A stretch of 64,000 nt of DNA from Oleiagrimonas sp963747595 (GTDB lineage: Bacteria; Pseudomonadota; Gammaproteobacteria; Xanthomonadales; Rhodanobacteraceae): assembly GCA_963747595.1 (NCBI GenBank), contig CAVVFO010000003.1, positions 258,597-322,596 on the forward strand, written 5' to 3'. The notes under the pieces were generated by a model. The model was not told the origin of the DNA. It did not search any database and saw only the letters and a list, made by a program, of their open reading frames with translations. The position numbers were made by a program, and so were the translations under genes. This document shows positions 53,251-61,808 of the stretch, piece after piece. The stretch's first letter is position 1. Each line of letters starts with the position of its first letter.

Positions 53251-53288
53251 GGCATATTGCTTTTTGAGCCGCCAGCGACAATGACTGC

Positions 53289-53627
53289 TTACAGCGCGTC
53301 CGCGTCCAGCTCACCGGTGCGGATGCGGATGACCTGATCCAGTGTACTGATGAAGATCTTGCCGTCGCCGATCTTGCCGGTCCGTGCTGATTGCTGGATG
53401 GCATCCAGCGTGCGTTCCAGCAAGTCGTCCGCCACGGCCACTTCCAGCTTGATCTTGGGCAGGAAGTCGACCACGTATTCGGCGCCGCGGTACAGCTCCG
53501 TGTGGCCCTTCTGGCGACCGAAGCCCTTGACCTCGGTCACCGTGATGCCCTGGATGCCGACTTCGGACAATGCCTCGCGCACATCGTCGAGTTTGAACGG
53601 CTTGATGATTGCCACCACCAATTTCAT
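53289..53627 (-). CDS. glnB: Nitrogen regulatory protein P-II
   Basis: A 112-residue PII signal protein that senses 2-oxoglutarate, ATP/ADP and, through uridylylation, glutamine. It controls glutamine synthetase and nitrogen gene expression. The T-loop reads GRQKGHTELYRGAEYVVDF with the uridylylated tyrosine at position 51. The B- and C-loop signatures TGKIGDGKIF and VIRIRTGE follow. No amtB is adjacent, so glnB is a better label than glnK, though the two cannot be separated by sequence alone. The ATG at 53627 (MKLVVAIIKP) is the family start. Divergent from ubiK. Confidence 0.93.
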   Translation of the reverse strand: MKLVVAIIKPFKLDDVREALSEVGIQGITVTEVKGFGRQKGHTELYRGAEYVVDFLPKIKLEVAVADDLLERTLDAIQQSARTGKIGDGKIFISTLDQVIRIRTGELDADAL

Positions 53628-53812
53628 GTCAATCCCGCTACGCTGCTCACCAGGCAGGGGTTGTAACAGCCCGGCGCCAGAGGCACAAGCAACGCCCGCC
53701 ACGACCGTGCTGCCGGCGCAGGAGTAGGGATCGCCCTACGTCACCCGTCGTCATCCGCTTCTGGTGTGCCAGTGTTCCCATTGTTTACAGTCGTCCCCAT
53801 CGAGGTGCAGTC

Positions 53813-54061
53813 ATGATCGACAAGCAAAATATCGACCACATCGCGCAACGTCTGGCATCACTGGTGCCCCCCGGCCTGTCCAAGGCCGGCGAGGACATCC
53901 AGGCCAATTTCCGCGACGTGCTGACGCAGGGATTGCGTCGCCTCGATCTGGTCACGCGGGAGGAGTTCGAGGTCCAGCAGCATGTGCTCGAACGCACCCG
54001 CGAACTCGTCGAGGCGCTGGAGCAGCGCGTCAAGGAGCTCGAGGCTGGCCAGGCGAGCTGA
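53813..54061 (+). CDS. ubiK: Ubiquinone-biosynthesis accessory factor UbiK
   Basis: An 82-residue BMFP/YqiC-type protein that helps ubiquinone synthesis together with UbiJ. The N-part (MIDKQNIDHIAQRLASLVP) is amphipathic. The C-part from about residue 48 is a heptad coiled coil (VQQHVLERTRELVEALEQRVKELE in outline) that forms a trimer in relatives. GAGGTG lies 6 bases before the ATG. Divergent from the PII gene. Confidence 0.92.
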   Translation: MIDKQNIDHIAQRLASLVPPGLSKAGEDIQANFRDVLTQGLRRLDLVTREEFEVQQHVLERTRELVEALEQRVKELEAGQAS

Positions 54062-54352
54062 CGCGCGATTGCGTCGCAGGTCGCGAGGCAGGGATGTTTG
54101 CGGCCCATGGAGGGGCCGCCGCCGATACGGCCTGCAGGTGCCGGTCGGGCAACGGCCCGTGCCGCGCTGGGCCGACATGCACACGGTGTGTGCATGCAGA
54201 TGCGGTTGGTCATGAGACGAGCGAAGCCCGGAGACGCCCGACGCGTCAGATACGCGACCGGAACGGCTGCGGGCAGCATCGTCGAAACGTCTCCCGGGAG
54301 GCCGCCCCCGACTCGTCACCTCACCCCGAGCGTGAGTCGCGGGCGGTTTTTT
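54062..54352 (+). ncRNA. Candidate small RNA or long 3' leader ending at a terminator
   Basis: The 240 bases after ubiK have no gene but end in a strong terminator (54302-54352). They contain a perfect hairpin, CATGCACAC-GGT-GTGTGCATG (about 54177-54197). Either the ubiK transcript has a long structured 3' end or a separate small RNA starts here. No promoter is clear. Confidence 0.35.
54302..54352 (+). terminator. Rho-independent terminator upstream of comM
   Basis: CCGCCC-C-CGACTC (54302-54314) pairs with GAGTCG-C-GGGCGG (54334-54346), with one C-C mismatch, followed by TTTTTT (54347-54352). Confidence 0.88.
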
Positions 54353-54497
54353 CTCACCACTCCGGACGCTGCACGAGCGCTCCGGATCAGCAACATGCCG
54401 GCGCCATGCAGGCATGAAAGACGCGGCACGGAGCCATGAACCCAGCGCATGCGCCATCCCGTCCATCGGCCGACGACCCACGCTGGATGCGTGCGTC

Positions 54498-56012
54498 ATG
54501 AGCCTCGCAGTGACCTTGAGTCGCGCCCAGTCGGGAGTGTCGGCGCCGCAGGTCGTGGTGGAGGTGCACCTGTCCGGAGGGCTGCCGGGAACCGCTATCG
54601 TCGGTCTCCCCGAGGCCGCGGTGCGCGAGGCGCGTGATCGCGTGCGCGTGGCTATCCAGAACACCGCCTTCGACTATCCCAACCGGCGCGTCACGGTGAA
54701 TCTTGCGCCTGCCGAATTGCCCAAGCACGGCGGGCGCTTCGACCTGGCCATTGCCCTGGGGATTCTCGCGGCGGCGGGGCAGGTGCCACGCGAGCGGCTT
54801 GATGATTGCGAGTTTCTCGGCGAGCTGGCGCTCTCCGGCGAGCTGCGCCCGGTGACCGGTGTGCTGCCGGCCTTGCTGCGCGCGGCCACCCGGCGTCGCC
54901 GCGTGATCGTGCCGCGGGCCAACGCGGGCGAAGCGGCATTGCTGACGGATGCCGACGTTCGCGTGGCGGACTCGTTGGCGGAGGTCTGCGCCTGGTTGCA
55001 CGGCTCTGCCGAGCTGGACGCCCCCGTGGCGGCATTGCGCCCCGCGGAAGATCATGGTGTGGGTGCGGGCCCTGACTTGGCCGATGTGCGCGGTCAGCCG
55101 CAGGCCAGGCGGGCGCTGGAAATTGCCGCCAGCGGGGGGCATCACATGCTGCTGATCGGGCCTCCCGGTACCGGCAAGACCATGCTGGCCGAGCGCTTGC
55201 CCGGCATCTTGCCGCCCATGGATGAATCGGACGCCCTGGAGGCCGCGGCGATTCGCTCGGTCACCGGTGAGCCTGTGGATCCGGCATGCTGGCGGCGCCG
55301 CACGTTTCGTGCGCCGCACCACACCGCGTCTGGCGTGGCGCTGGTCGGCGGCGGTTCCGTGCCGCAACCGGGCGAAATCTCGCTGGCGCATCACGGGGTG
55401 CTGTTCCTGGACGAATTGCCGGAGTTCAGCCGGCAGGTGCTGGAGGTGCTGCGCGAGCCTCTGGAATCGGGCCACATCGTGATTTCCCGTGCGGCGCGAC
55501 GCGCAGAATTCCCCGCCCGCTTCCAGCTGCTGGCGGCAATGAATCCGTGTCCCTGCGGCTACGCGGGCGATCCGTCCGGTCGCTGCCGCTGCACGCCGGA
55601 AGCCATCGCGCGCTATCGCGGGCGCATTTCCGGGCCGCTGCTGGATCGTATCGACCTGTGTATCGAGGTGCCGCGCGTCCCGCTGGCCGACATGCTGGTC
55701 AAGGATGCGCCTGCAGGCGAGTGCAGTGCACAGGTGAGGCAGCGCGTGGTGGCCGCGCGGCGGCACGCATTGCTGCGTGCTGGTCGACCCAACGCGAGTG
55801 TTTCCGTGCGTGAACTGGAGCGCGACTGCGCTCTGGGTCGTTCGGAGCGGCACTGGCTGCAGCAGGTGCTGCAGAAGCTGTCGCTGTCGGCGCGCGCGTA
55901 TCATCGGGTGCTGCGTGTGGCGCGCACCATCGCCGATCTGGATGGCGGCGCCGGCTGCGTCGGTCGCGAGCATCTGGCGGAGGCGTTGCAACTGCGGCGC
56001 ATCGCCTGCTGA
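54498..56012 (+). CDS. comM: YifB-family Mg-chelatase-like AAA+ ATPase (ComM)
   Basis: A 504-residue AAA+ protein. ComM is a hexameric helicase that extends branch migration during natural transformation; it is common even in bacteria not known to be competent. An N-terminal Lon-like fold (VVVEVHLSGGLPGTAIVGLPEAAVREARDRV in outline) comes first, then Walker A IGPPGTGKTML near residue 218. RAPHHTAS, Walker B FLDELPEF and NPCPCGYAGD, all strongly conserved, follow. The ATG at 54498 (MSLAVTL) is the family start. Free-standing. Confidence 0.95.
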   Translation: MSLAVTLSRAQSGVSAPQVVVEVHLSGGLPGTAIVGLPEAAVREARDRVRVAIQNTAFDYPNRRVTVNLAPAELPKHGGRFDLAIALGILAAAGQVPRERLDDCEFLGELALSGELRPVTGVLPALLRAATRRRRVIVPRANAGEAALLTDADVRVADSLAEVCAWLHGSAELDAPVAALRPAEDHGVGAGPDLADVRGQPQARRALEIAASGGHHMLLIGPPGTGKTMLAERLPGILPPMDESDALEAAAIRSVTGEPVDPACWRRRTFRAPHHTASGVALVGGGSVPQPGEISLAHHGVLFLDELPEFSRQVLEVLREPLESGHIVISRAARRAEFPARFQLLAAMNPCPCGYAGDPSGRCRCTPEAIARYRGRISGPLLDRIDLCIEVPRVPLADMLVKDAPAGECSAQVRQRVVAARRHALLRAGRPNASVSVRELERDCALGRSERHWLQQVLQKLSLSARAYHRVLRVARTIADLDGGAGCVGREHLAEALQLRRIAC

Positions 56013-56464
56013 CCGTGGGTGCAGGTGTTGGCATGGTGGCGTGTCTGGGCGTCGGCCGATCCGCGCCGCGCGTACTGTGCTTGCAGCGATGCCGAGGGGC
56101 GGGCGCCGACCCGGCAAAGCCGCGAGGCGGATCGTTGCACCATCGGGTGTTCCATTGATCCGGCCGCCGTCCTCGTCACCGTCCTCAGTGCCTCGATATC
56201 GTGGACACGGCCGTTTGGGTTTCCTTCCGCTGCCGCATGGCGGCAGCAATGATGGCGGATGCGCGCCTGTATTCACGCTGCTGCCGCACGCGAACGGGAT
56301 CCGGTCTAGGCCTGGCGGCGGTCGATGCCGTCCCTCCGATCCTCCTGCCGCGTGGCTTGGCCCGGGCCGCTCGGTGGAGGGGGTGTCATGTCGTACCGGT
56401 TCGGTATCAGTACTTGCGCCGTTGTGTCCAGCGCTCGTAATCTTGTTGTGGTGCAGGTGCACGG
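56013..56464. other. Intergenic region comM to ABC operon
   Basis: 452 bases that must hold the promoter of the ABC operon. GCTGCCGC-ATG-GCGGCAGC (about 56229-56247) is a perfect hairpin without a T tract. No supported gene; open frames are Arg/Ser/Cys rich. Confidence 0.5.
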
Positions 56465-57163
56465 ATGATGCAGGCGGGGGGAAGGATGGTCCACCTGGAG
56501 CAGATCAGTCGGCACTACCGCGTGGGCGGGCAGAGCGTGGCGGCCCTGGATCGTGTCGGCTTCGAGGTGCCCGAGGGGCAGTTCGTGGCGGTGGTGGGGC
56601 CCTCAGGTTCCGGCAAGTCCACGCTGCTCAACATTCTCGGCTGCCTGGATCGACCAGATGGCGGCACCTACACGCTGGACGGCACGGACGTGTCCACCTT
56701 CGACGACGAGCGCGCCAGCGATTTCCGCAATCGGCGCGTGGGTTTCGTGTTCCAGTCGTTTCATCTGCTGCCGCGCCTGACCGTCCTGGAGAATGTGCTC
56801 CTGCCCAGGCGCTTCCTGCGTGGCGATGGTCAGGGGCTTGAGGCGCATGCACGGGAACTGCTGGACCGCATGGGCCTGTCGCAACGGCTGCAGCATCGTC
56901 CGGGGCAGCTTTCCGGTGGCCAGATGCAGCGCGTGGCCATTGCCCGTGCGTTGCTGATGCGTCCGGCCCTGCTGCTGGCGGACGAGCCGACCGGCAATCT
57001 GGATTCGCGCAGCGCCGCGGATGTGCTGGGGCTGCTGGCCGAGGTGCACGATCAGGGGCAGACGGTGATCATGGTGACGCACGATGCCGACGTGGCGGCC
57101 AATGCCGAGCGCCGCATCCATGTGCGTGATGGCAGTATCGAGCATGACAGTGCAGCGGCCTGA
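56465..57163 (+). CDS. ABC transporter ATP-binding protein (MacB/LolD type)
   Basis: A 232-residue ATPase: Walker A GPSGSGKSTLL (about 43-53), Q-loop FVFQSFHLLPRLT, signature LSGGQMQRVAIARAL, Walker B LLLADEPTGNLD, and switch His in VTHDADVA. The sequence type is that of MacB/LolD/FtsE-like mechanotransmission transporters, not importers. Starts at 56465, 56468 or 56486 are possible; AGGTG lies 6 bases before 56465. It overlaps the adaptor gene by 20 bases. It energises the permease encoded at 60307. Confidence 0.92.
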   Translation: MMQAGGRMVHLEQISRHYRVGGQSVAALDRVGFEVPEGQFVAVVGPSGSGKSTLLNILGCLDRPDGGTYTLDGTDVSTFDDERASDFRNRRVGFVFQSFHLLPRLTVLENVLLPRRFLRGDGQGLEAHARELLDRMGLSQRLQHRPGQLSGGQMQRVAIARALLMRPALLLADEPTGNLDSRSAADVLGLLAEVHDQGQTVIMVTHDADVAANAERRIHVRDGSIEHDSAAA

Positions 57164-59060
57164 TCATCTGCTGACCGCATTGCTGCTGCTGGCCATGCCG
57201 GCCGCGCACGCCAGTGTGCTCACCGGCGAAGTGCGGGCTGCCGATGCACAGCCCGTCACCGTACCCATGGCCAACACCTCGCCGACGGTGTTGCGATTTT
57301 TCGTGGCCGATGGCACTCATGTGAAGAAAGGCCAGCCGGTGCTGCGCATCGATGCCGGCCAGGCGGTGACGCAGTTGCAGACGCTGCGCGACAAGCTGGC
57401 GCAGACCCGGGCCACCACGGCCAAGGACGTGGCCAAGCTCGACCTGAAGGTGGCCGACGCGCAGCTGGCACTGATCACGGAGCGCGCCGTGCGCGACAAG
57501 GCTGCCGTTGACGCCGCGGTCCCGCGCACGCTCATCACCGCGCTGGATTACGACCGCTATCAGGGCGCGTACAGGAAATCCAGACTGGATACGCAACTCA
57601 AGGCCCAGGCGCTGAGTGATGCGCATGCTGCCCTCGCGCGGAGCCGCCAGGATGGCGCTTTGCAGGTGCAAAAGCTCAAGCAGCAATTGTCCGATGCCCG
57701 GCAACAGGTGGCGCAGTCCACCGTGCGCGCGCAACATGCCGGGGTGGTCGTGCACGATTTCGCGGGCGACAGCGGACTGGGCCACGGCGAGCGCTACGAA
57801 CAGGGGTCGAGTGCCTATCTCGGCTCGCGCGTAGGCTCTGTGGTGGGCGCCAACGCGCGGAACGTACGCGCCTGGGCACTGCAGCCCGATCGTGACGGAC
57901 TGCATGTCGGACAGCGCGTTCTGGTGCATTTCGACGCCCTGGCACGCGTGCGCCTGACCGCGCACATCAGTGCCATTTCCGGTGCTGCATCGAAACATCC
58001 AGCGTGGGGCGACGGTGCCTATTATCAGATCGACATCCAACTGCCGAAGGCAGCACGCACGCTTCCGCTGCGCACCGGCATGAGTGCGCGCATCGACACG
58101 CGCCTCAAGGATGCATCGCGGCACCTGCGTGTGCCGGTCGCGCATCGCATGCACGCCGACGGCAGCATCACGGCGCAGCGCACGCAGTCGATCTCGCCGC
58201 CGGCGATTCCGCAGATGTGGATGATGCACATCACGCAGATGGCGGGCGACGGGGCACGGGTGAAGAAGGGCCAGACCGTGGTGCAATTCGCCGCCGGCAA
58301 CCTGAGTCAGCAACTGCCATCGGCGCTCAGCGAGTTGGCGGAAAAAAAACGCGAACAGGCACAGCAGCGCATGGCGCTGGCCGACAAGGCGCACGATGCG
58401 GCATTGGCCACGGCCAAGGCGCGCGCGGCGGCCAACAAGGCACGCCGCAAGGCCGCGCAGCCACGGGCGGTGGTGGCCGCCATCAAGTACAGGAAACTCG
58501 TGATCGATCGGCGGGCGGCCGCGCACACGCTGAAGGTCACGCAGCAGCGACAGGCGCTGGTGGCCGCCTTGCGCAAGGCGCAGCTTGCCCTGACCCGGCT
58601 GCAAGTCGCACAGGCTGCGGACAAGGTGACGACGCTGAAAAAGTCGCTGGCGCAATTGAAGGTGGCCGCGCCAGTCTCGGGCGTCTTTCTGCATGCCAAT
58701 ACCTTCAACGGCGACAAGCTGGACACCGGGTCGCAGGTCTTTCGCGGGCAGTCGGTGGGGTCCATTCCCGACATGCGCTCGCTGGGCGTGGATGCCATGC
58801 TGCCGGAGCGCGATCTCGAAGGCGTGCACGAGGATCAGCGTGTGCGTGTGGTGCTGACCGGCGGTGCCAGCCGCACTCTGATCGGGCACATCACGCGCAT
58901 CGGCCAGACCGTGCACAGCAAGTCGCGCGTGCAGCCGGTGCCGGTCATCGACTTGCACGTGACTCTGGATGGTTCCGTGCACGGCCTCAAGCCGGGCCAG
59001 CCCGTCCGCGTGGATATCACGGCGCATCCGCAGGCTTCCAGACAGGCGCAGGCGACATGA
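57144..59060 (+). CDS. HlyD/MacA-like periplasmic adaptor with internal duplication
   Basis: A 638-residue exported protein, with a signal peptide at residues 1-23 (LLTALLLLAMPAAHA). It has two successive adaptor modules. Each has half a lipoyl domain (DGTHVKKGQPVLRID about 57-70; DGARVKKGQTVVQF about 369-382) and a Lys/Ala/Gln-rich coiled coil. Each then has the returning lipoyl half (VRAQHAGVVVHD; LKVAAPVSGVFLHA) and a beta-barrel part (GLHVGQRVLVHFD; GVHEDQRVRVVLTGG). Standard adaptors have one module and 350-420 residues. I infer an ancient duplication/fusion. It overlaps both neighbours, so it is translationally coupled with the ATPase and second adaptor. Confidence 0.82.
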   Translation: MTVQRPDHLLTALLLLAMPAAHASVLTGEVRAADAQPVTVPMANTSPTVLRFFVADGTHVKKGQPVLRIDAGQAVTQLQTLRDKLAQTRATTAKDVAKLDLKVADAQLALITERAVRDKAAVDAAVPRTLITALDYDRYQGAYRKSRLDTQLKAQALSDAHAALARSRQDGALQVQKLKQQLSDARQQVAQSTVRAQHAGVVVHDFAGDSGLGHGERYEQGSSAYLGSRVGSVVGANARNVRAWALQPDRDGLHVGQRVLVHFDALARVRLTAHISAISGAASKHPAWGDGAYYQIDIQLPKAARTLPLRTGMSARIDTRLKDASRHLRVPVAHRMHADGSITAQRTQSISPPAIPQMWMMHITQMAGDGARVKKGQTVVQFAAGNLSQQLPSALSELAEKKREQAQQRMALADKAHDAALATAKARAAANKARRKAAQPRAVVAAIKYRKLVIDRRAAAHTLKVTQQRQALVAALRKAQLALTRLQVAQAADKVTTLKKSLAQLKVAAPVSGVFLHANTFNGDKLDTGSQVFRGQSVGSIPDMRSLGVDAMLPERDLEGVHEDQRVRVVLTGGASRTLIGHITRIGQTVHSKSRVQPVPVIDLHVTLDGSVHGLKPGQPVRVDITAHPQASRQAQAT

Positions 59061-60310
59061 GGGCAGACGGGGCAGGCACTGGCGGGAAGCGGTGGACGCT
59101 GGCAGTGCAATGCGCTCTGGCGGTGCTGTTCGGCATCGCGGTCGCGAGCTGTGGTCGCAGCGACCAAGGCCACGTGCCGTTGACCGCACCGGTGCAATCC
59201 GGTCCGCTGCGCCTGGTCGTGCACGGCCAGGGCAAGCTAAAGGCAGTCCACGTGACATCGTTGATGGTGCCCGGCAGCAATTTCAGCAGCCGTCGCGTGA
59301 CCTGGTTGCGGGCCAACGGCAGCCGGGTCAGAAAAGGGGAAGTCGTGGCACGCTTTTCCGTCAAGGAGCCGCGGCAGAAGCTGGCCGAAACGCATATCGA
59401 CCTTTCGCGCAACACCCTGGCGAAGCAAGGCAAGCACGCCGACCTGGCGGCGCAGAAAGAGCAACTGTCGGTGGACATGACCGACGTAGGCACGCAGCTG
59501 AAAATCGCGCACCGTTATGCCACGGCCGGCAATGAAGCCATCGCCCGCGACAGGATCCTGGATGCGGTGCAGGATCAGGCGTTTCTCCAGACCAAGCGCA
59601 GCATCCTGTTGTGGCGTCGCTCGCAGGCATCGGCCCGCGCGCAGGGCGAACTGGCCGTGCTCGGCGCCAAGCGCGCCACGCTGGAGTTGAGCGCCAAGCA
59701 GCAAGAGGCCGAACTGAATGCACAGGTGGTGCGCGCCCCGCATGCTGGCGTGCTACTGCTCGAGCCCAACTGGTCCGGGCAGACACCCCAGGTCGGGTCC
59801 ACCCTGTGGGCCGGACAACCGCTGGCTTCGCTGCCGAATCTGGATCATCTGCAGCTCAAGCTGGCCGTGCCGCAGTTGCAGGCGCAGGGCGTGAAGGTGG
59901 GCGACGCGGTGCGCATGCACCCGCTTGGCGCGCCGCAGCAGGCGGTCACCAGCCACCTCACATGGGTGGCCGGTGCGGCGCAGCCGATCAGCCAGGACAG
60001 TCCGGTGAAATACATGCTGATGAAGGCCTCGGTACCGGAGAAGGCGCTCAAGCGTTACGGCTGGTCGCCGGGTCAGCCGTTCGTCGCCGAGGTGATTCTG
60101 CTCGATGCGCGGCACGCATTGAGCGTGCCCAATCTCGGCATCGACAGCAATGGCGGGCACGCGACGGTGACCGTGCTGCAGCATGGCAAGGAGGTGTCCA
60201 GGAACATCGAACTGGGCGTCCGCGGCGCCACGCGGTCGCAGGTGTTGAAAGGGCTGCATGCCGGCGAGCAGGTGGTGCTGAATGATGGCGGCAGGGATGG
60301 ACACTCATGA
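59057..60310 (+). CDS. Second HlyD/MacA-like adaptor, lipoprotein
   Basis: A 417-residue adaptor anchored as a lipoprotein: hydrophobic signal then lipobox V-A-S-C at about residue 32. It has one lipoyl/coiled-coil module (NGSRVRKGEVVARF, then a helical hairpin, then VVRAPHAGVLLLEPN). A C-terminal membrane-proximal part (GLHAGEQVVLNDG) follows. The ATG overlaps the previous stop as ATGA, and the stop overlaps the permease start as ATGA. Two separate adaptor polypeptides with three modules in one ABC operon is unusual. Confidence 0.85.
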   Translation: MRADGAGTGGKRWTLAVQCALAVLFGIAVASCGRSDQGHVPLTAPVQSGPLRLVVHGQGKLKAVHVTSLMVPGSNFSSRRVTWLRANGSRVRKGEVVARFSVKEPRQKLAETHIDLSRNTLAKQGKHADLAAQKEQLSVDMTDVGTQLKIAHRYATAGNEAIARDRILDAVQDQAFLQTKRSILLWRRSQASARAQGELAVLGAKRATLELSAKQQEAELNAQVVRAPHAGVLLLEPNWSGQTPQVGSTLWAGQPLASLPNLDHLQLKLAVPQLQAQGVKVGDAVRMHPLGAPQQAVTSHLTWVAGAAQPISQDSPVKYMLMKASVPEKALKRYGWSPGQPFVAEVILLDARHALSVPNLGIDSNGGHATVTVLQHGKEVSRNIELGVRGATRSQVLKGLHAGEQVVLNDGGRDGHS

Positions 60311-61542
60311 TCATTCCGGGTTGGCGCGAGGCCATCGAGGAACTCTCGCGGCGCAAGTTGCGCACATTGCTGACCCTGCTGGGGCTGATTTTCGGCGTCG
60401 GCGCCATCGTCGCCATGCAGGGCGTGGGCGAGGGCAGCCGTCGCGAGGCGCTGCACATGGTGGAGCAGCTGGGTTTGAACAATCTCATCGTCGAGTCCAG
60501 ATCGCCGCATGCCGATGATGCGCTGAAAGAGCTGCGCAGCCGCAGCCTGGGACTGAGCCTGGACGATGCGCGTGCCGCACTGCAGGTGGTGCCGGGCGCG
60601 CAGACCTTTGCCGCGGAAAAACGCATTCGCGTGCAGTCGGTGTTTTCCGACGGCGGCAGTGGTGCCATCGAGGCCAGCGGCATCAGTCCGGAGTATTTCC
60701 GCCTGGCGGCGTTGCGCCTGGCACGCGGCCGCGCATTGAGCGCGCACGACAATGCCACCCTGGCGGCGGTCGCAGTGCTGGGGCATCAGGCCGCGCGCGA
60801 GCTGTTTCCGCACGGCACCGCGCTGGGTGGCCTGGTGAAAGTGGATCAGGTCTGGTTGCGCGTGGTCGGCGTGCTGGCGGATCGCGATGAGGCCAAGAAT
60901 ACCTTCGAGGGCATCTCGCTGGGGTCGGAAGGCAATCATGTCTTCGTCCCGCTGGCGACGGCGCAGGCACGTTTCAAGTTCCAGCCGATGGCCGATCCGG
61001 TCGACCGCCTGTTGTTGCGCGTGGATGATCCGTCGCGCCTGGCGGACGACGCACGGGTGCTGGCGGCGGTCATGGATCAGCGGCATGGGGGCGCGGGCGA
61101 CTATGCGTTGGTGGTGCCGCAGCAACTGTACCGGCAGCATCAGAAAACGCAGCGCATCTTCAGCGTGGTGATGGGATCGATCGCCGGAGTCAGCCTGCTG
61201 GTCGGCGGCATCGGCATCATGAACATCATGCTGGCCAACGTGCTGGAACGGCGCCGCGAAATCGGCCTGTTGCGCGCGGTGGGCGCGCGGCGGCAGGATA
61301 TCGTGGCGCGGTTTCTGCGCGAGGCCACGGTGATCTGCGCCACGGGTGCGCTGATCGGCATCATCTTCGGCGCGTTGCTGGCCTACCTGATTGCCGCTTT
61401 TGCCGGCTGGCATGTGGCCTGGGCGCCGCTGCCCATCGTGCTTGCGGCGTTGGCCTGCACCCTGGTCGGTCTGGGGTTCAGCGTCTACCCGGCGCGGCAG
61501 GCCGCGGCATTGGACCCCATCGAAGCCATTCGCGCCGAATAA
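60307..61542 (+). CDS. MacB/FtsX-type ABC permease
   Basis: A 411-residue inner-membrane permease: TM1 near residues 18-40, a large periplasmic domain (about 45-275), and three C-terminal helices. MNIMLANVLERRREIGLLRAVGARRQDI is the coupling segment typical of MacB/LolCE/FtsX permeases. It lacks a fused ATPase, which is encoded as the first gene of the operon. The set resembles a macrolide/lipoprotein-type exporter without its own outer-membrane channel gene. Substrate unknown. Confidence 0.92.
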   Translation: MIIPGWREAIEELSRRKLRTLLTLLGLIFGVGAIVAMQGVGEGSRREALHMVEQLGLNNLIVESRSPHADDALKELRSRSLGLSLDDARAALQVVPGAQTFAAEKRIRVQSVFSDGGSGAIEASGISPEYFRLAALRLARGRALSAHDNATLAAVAVLGHQAARELFPHGTALGGLVKVDQVWLRVVGVLADRDEAKNTFEGISLGSEGNHVFVPLATAQARFKFQPMADPVDRLLLRVDDPSRLADDARVLAAVMDQRHGGAGDYALVVPQQLYRQHQKTQRIFSVVMGSIAGVSLLVGGIGIMNIMLANVLERRREIGLLRAVGARRQDIVARFLREATVICATGALIGIIFGALLAYLIAAFAGWHVAWAPLPIVLAALACTLVGLGFSVYPARQAAALDPIEAIRAE

Positions 61543-61565
61543 ATGCGTTGGGGGCGGCTAAAGCG

Positions 61566-61722
61566 CATAGGGCGACTCAAGGAACGTCAGTGACGGCGCC
61601 GTCTGCCTGCGAGGAATGTCCGGATCACGGCGAATAGGCGGATCCGTCGCTTTGCTCCTGACCAAAGCCCCACGGAAATTTCCTTCGGCCAGAAATCCTC
61701 TTGTGGGGTTGATCCACCCTGC
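61566..61722. repeat. Dispersed palindromic repeat, copy 5 (long form)
   Basis: Begins CATAGGGCGACTCAAGGAACGTCAGTGACGG and ends CTTGTGGGGTTGATCCACCCTGCC. Shares the extra outer segment with copy 1 (CCTCTTGTGGGGTTGATCC versus CCCCTTGCGGGATTGATCC). The centre has AAGCCCCACGG and GAATAGGCGGATCCGTCGC. Confidence 0.82.
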
Positions 61723-61808
61723 CCAACGGCGAGCAGGGATAGAATGCAGACATGCTGTGTCGGGCAGTGGCTCGTTCGCGGCATCATCCCCATGACTGGT
61801 GTACCGCC

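Noticed and set aside
53628..53812. Sigma54 promoter for the PII gene
   Set aside because: TGGCGGGCGTTGC on the minus strand has the right bases, but the GG-to-GC spacing is 8 instead of 10.
58004..59056. Extension of the second adaptor to 768 residues
   Set aside because: It overlaps the well-supported first adaptor in another frame and is Ala/Arg/Gly rich. The ATG at 59057 starts a clear lipoprotein signal and overlaps the prior stop as ATGA.
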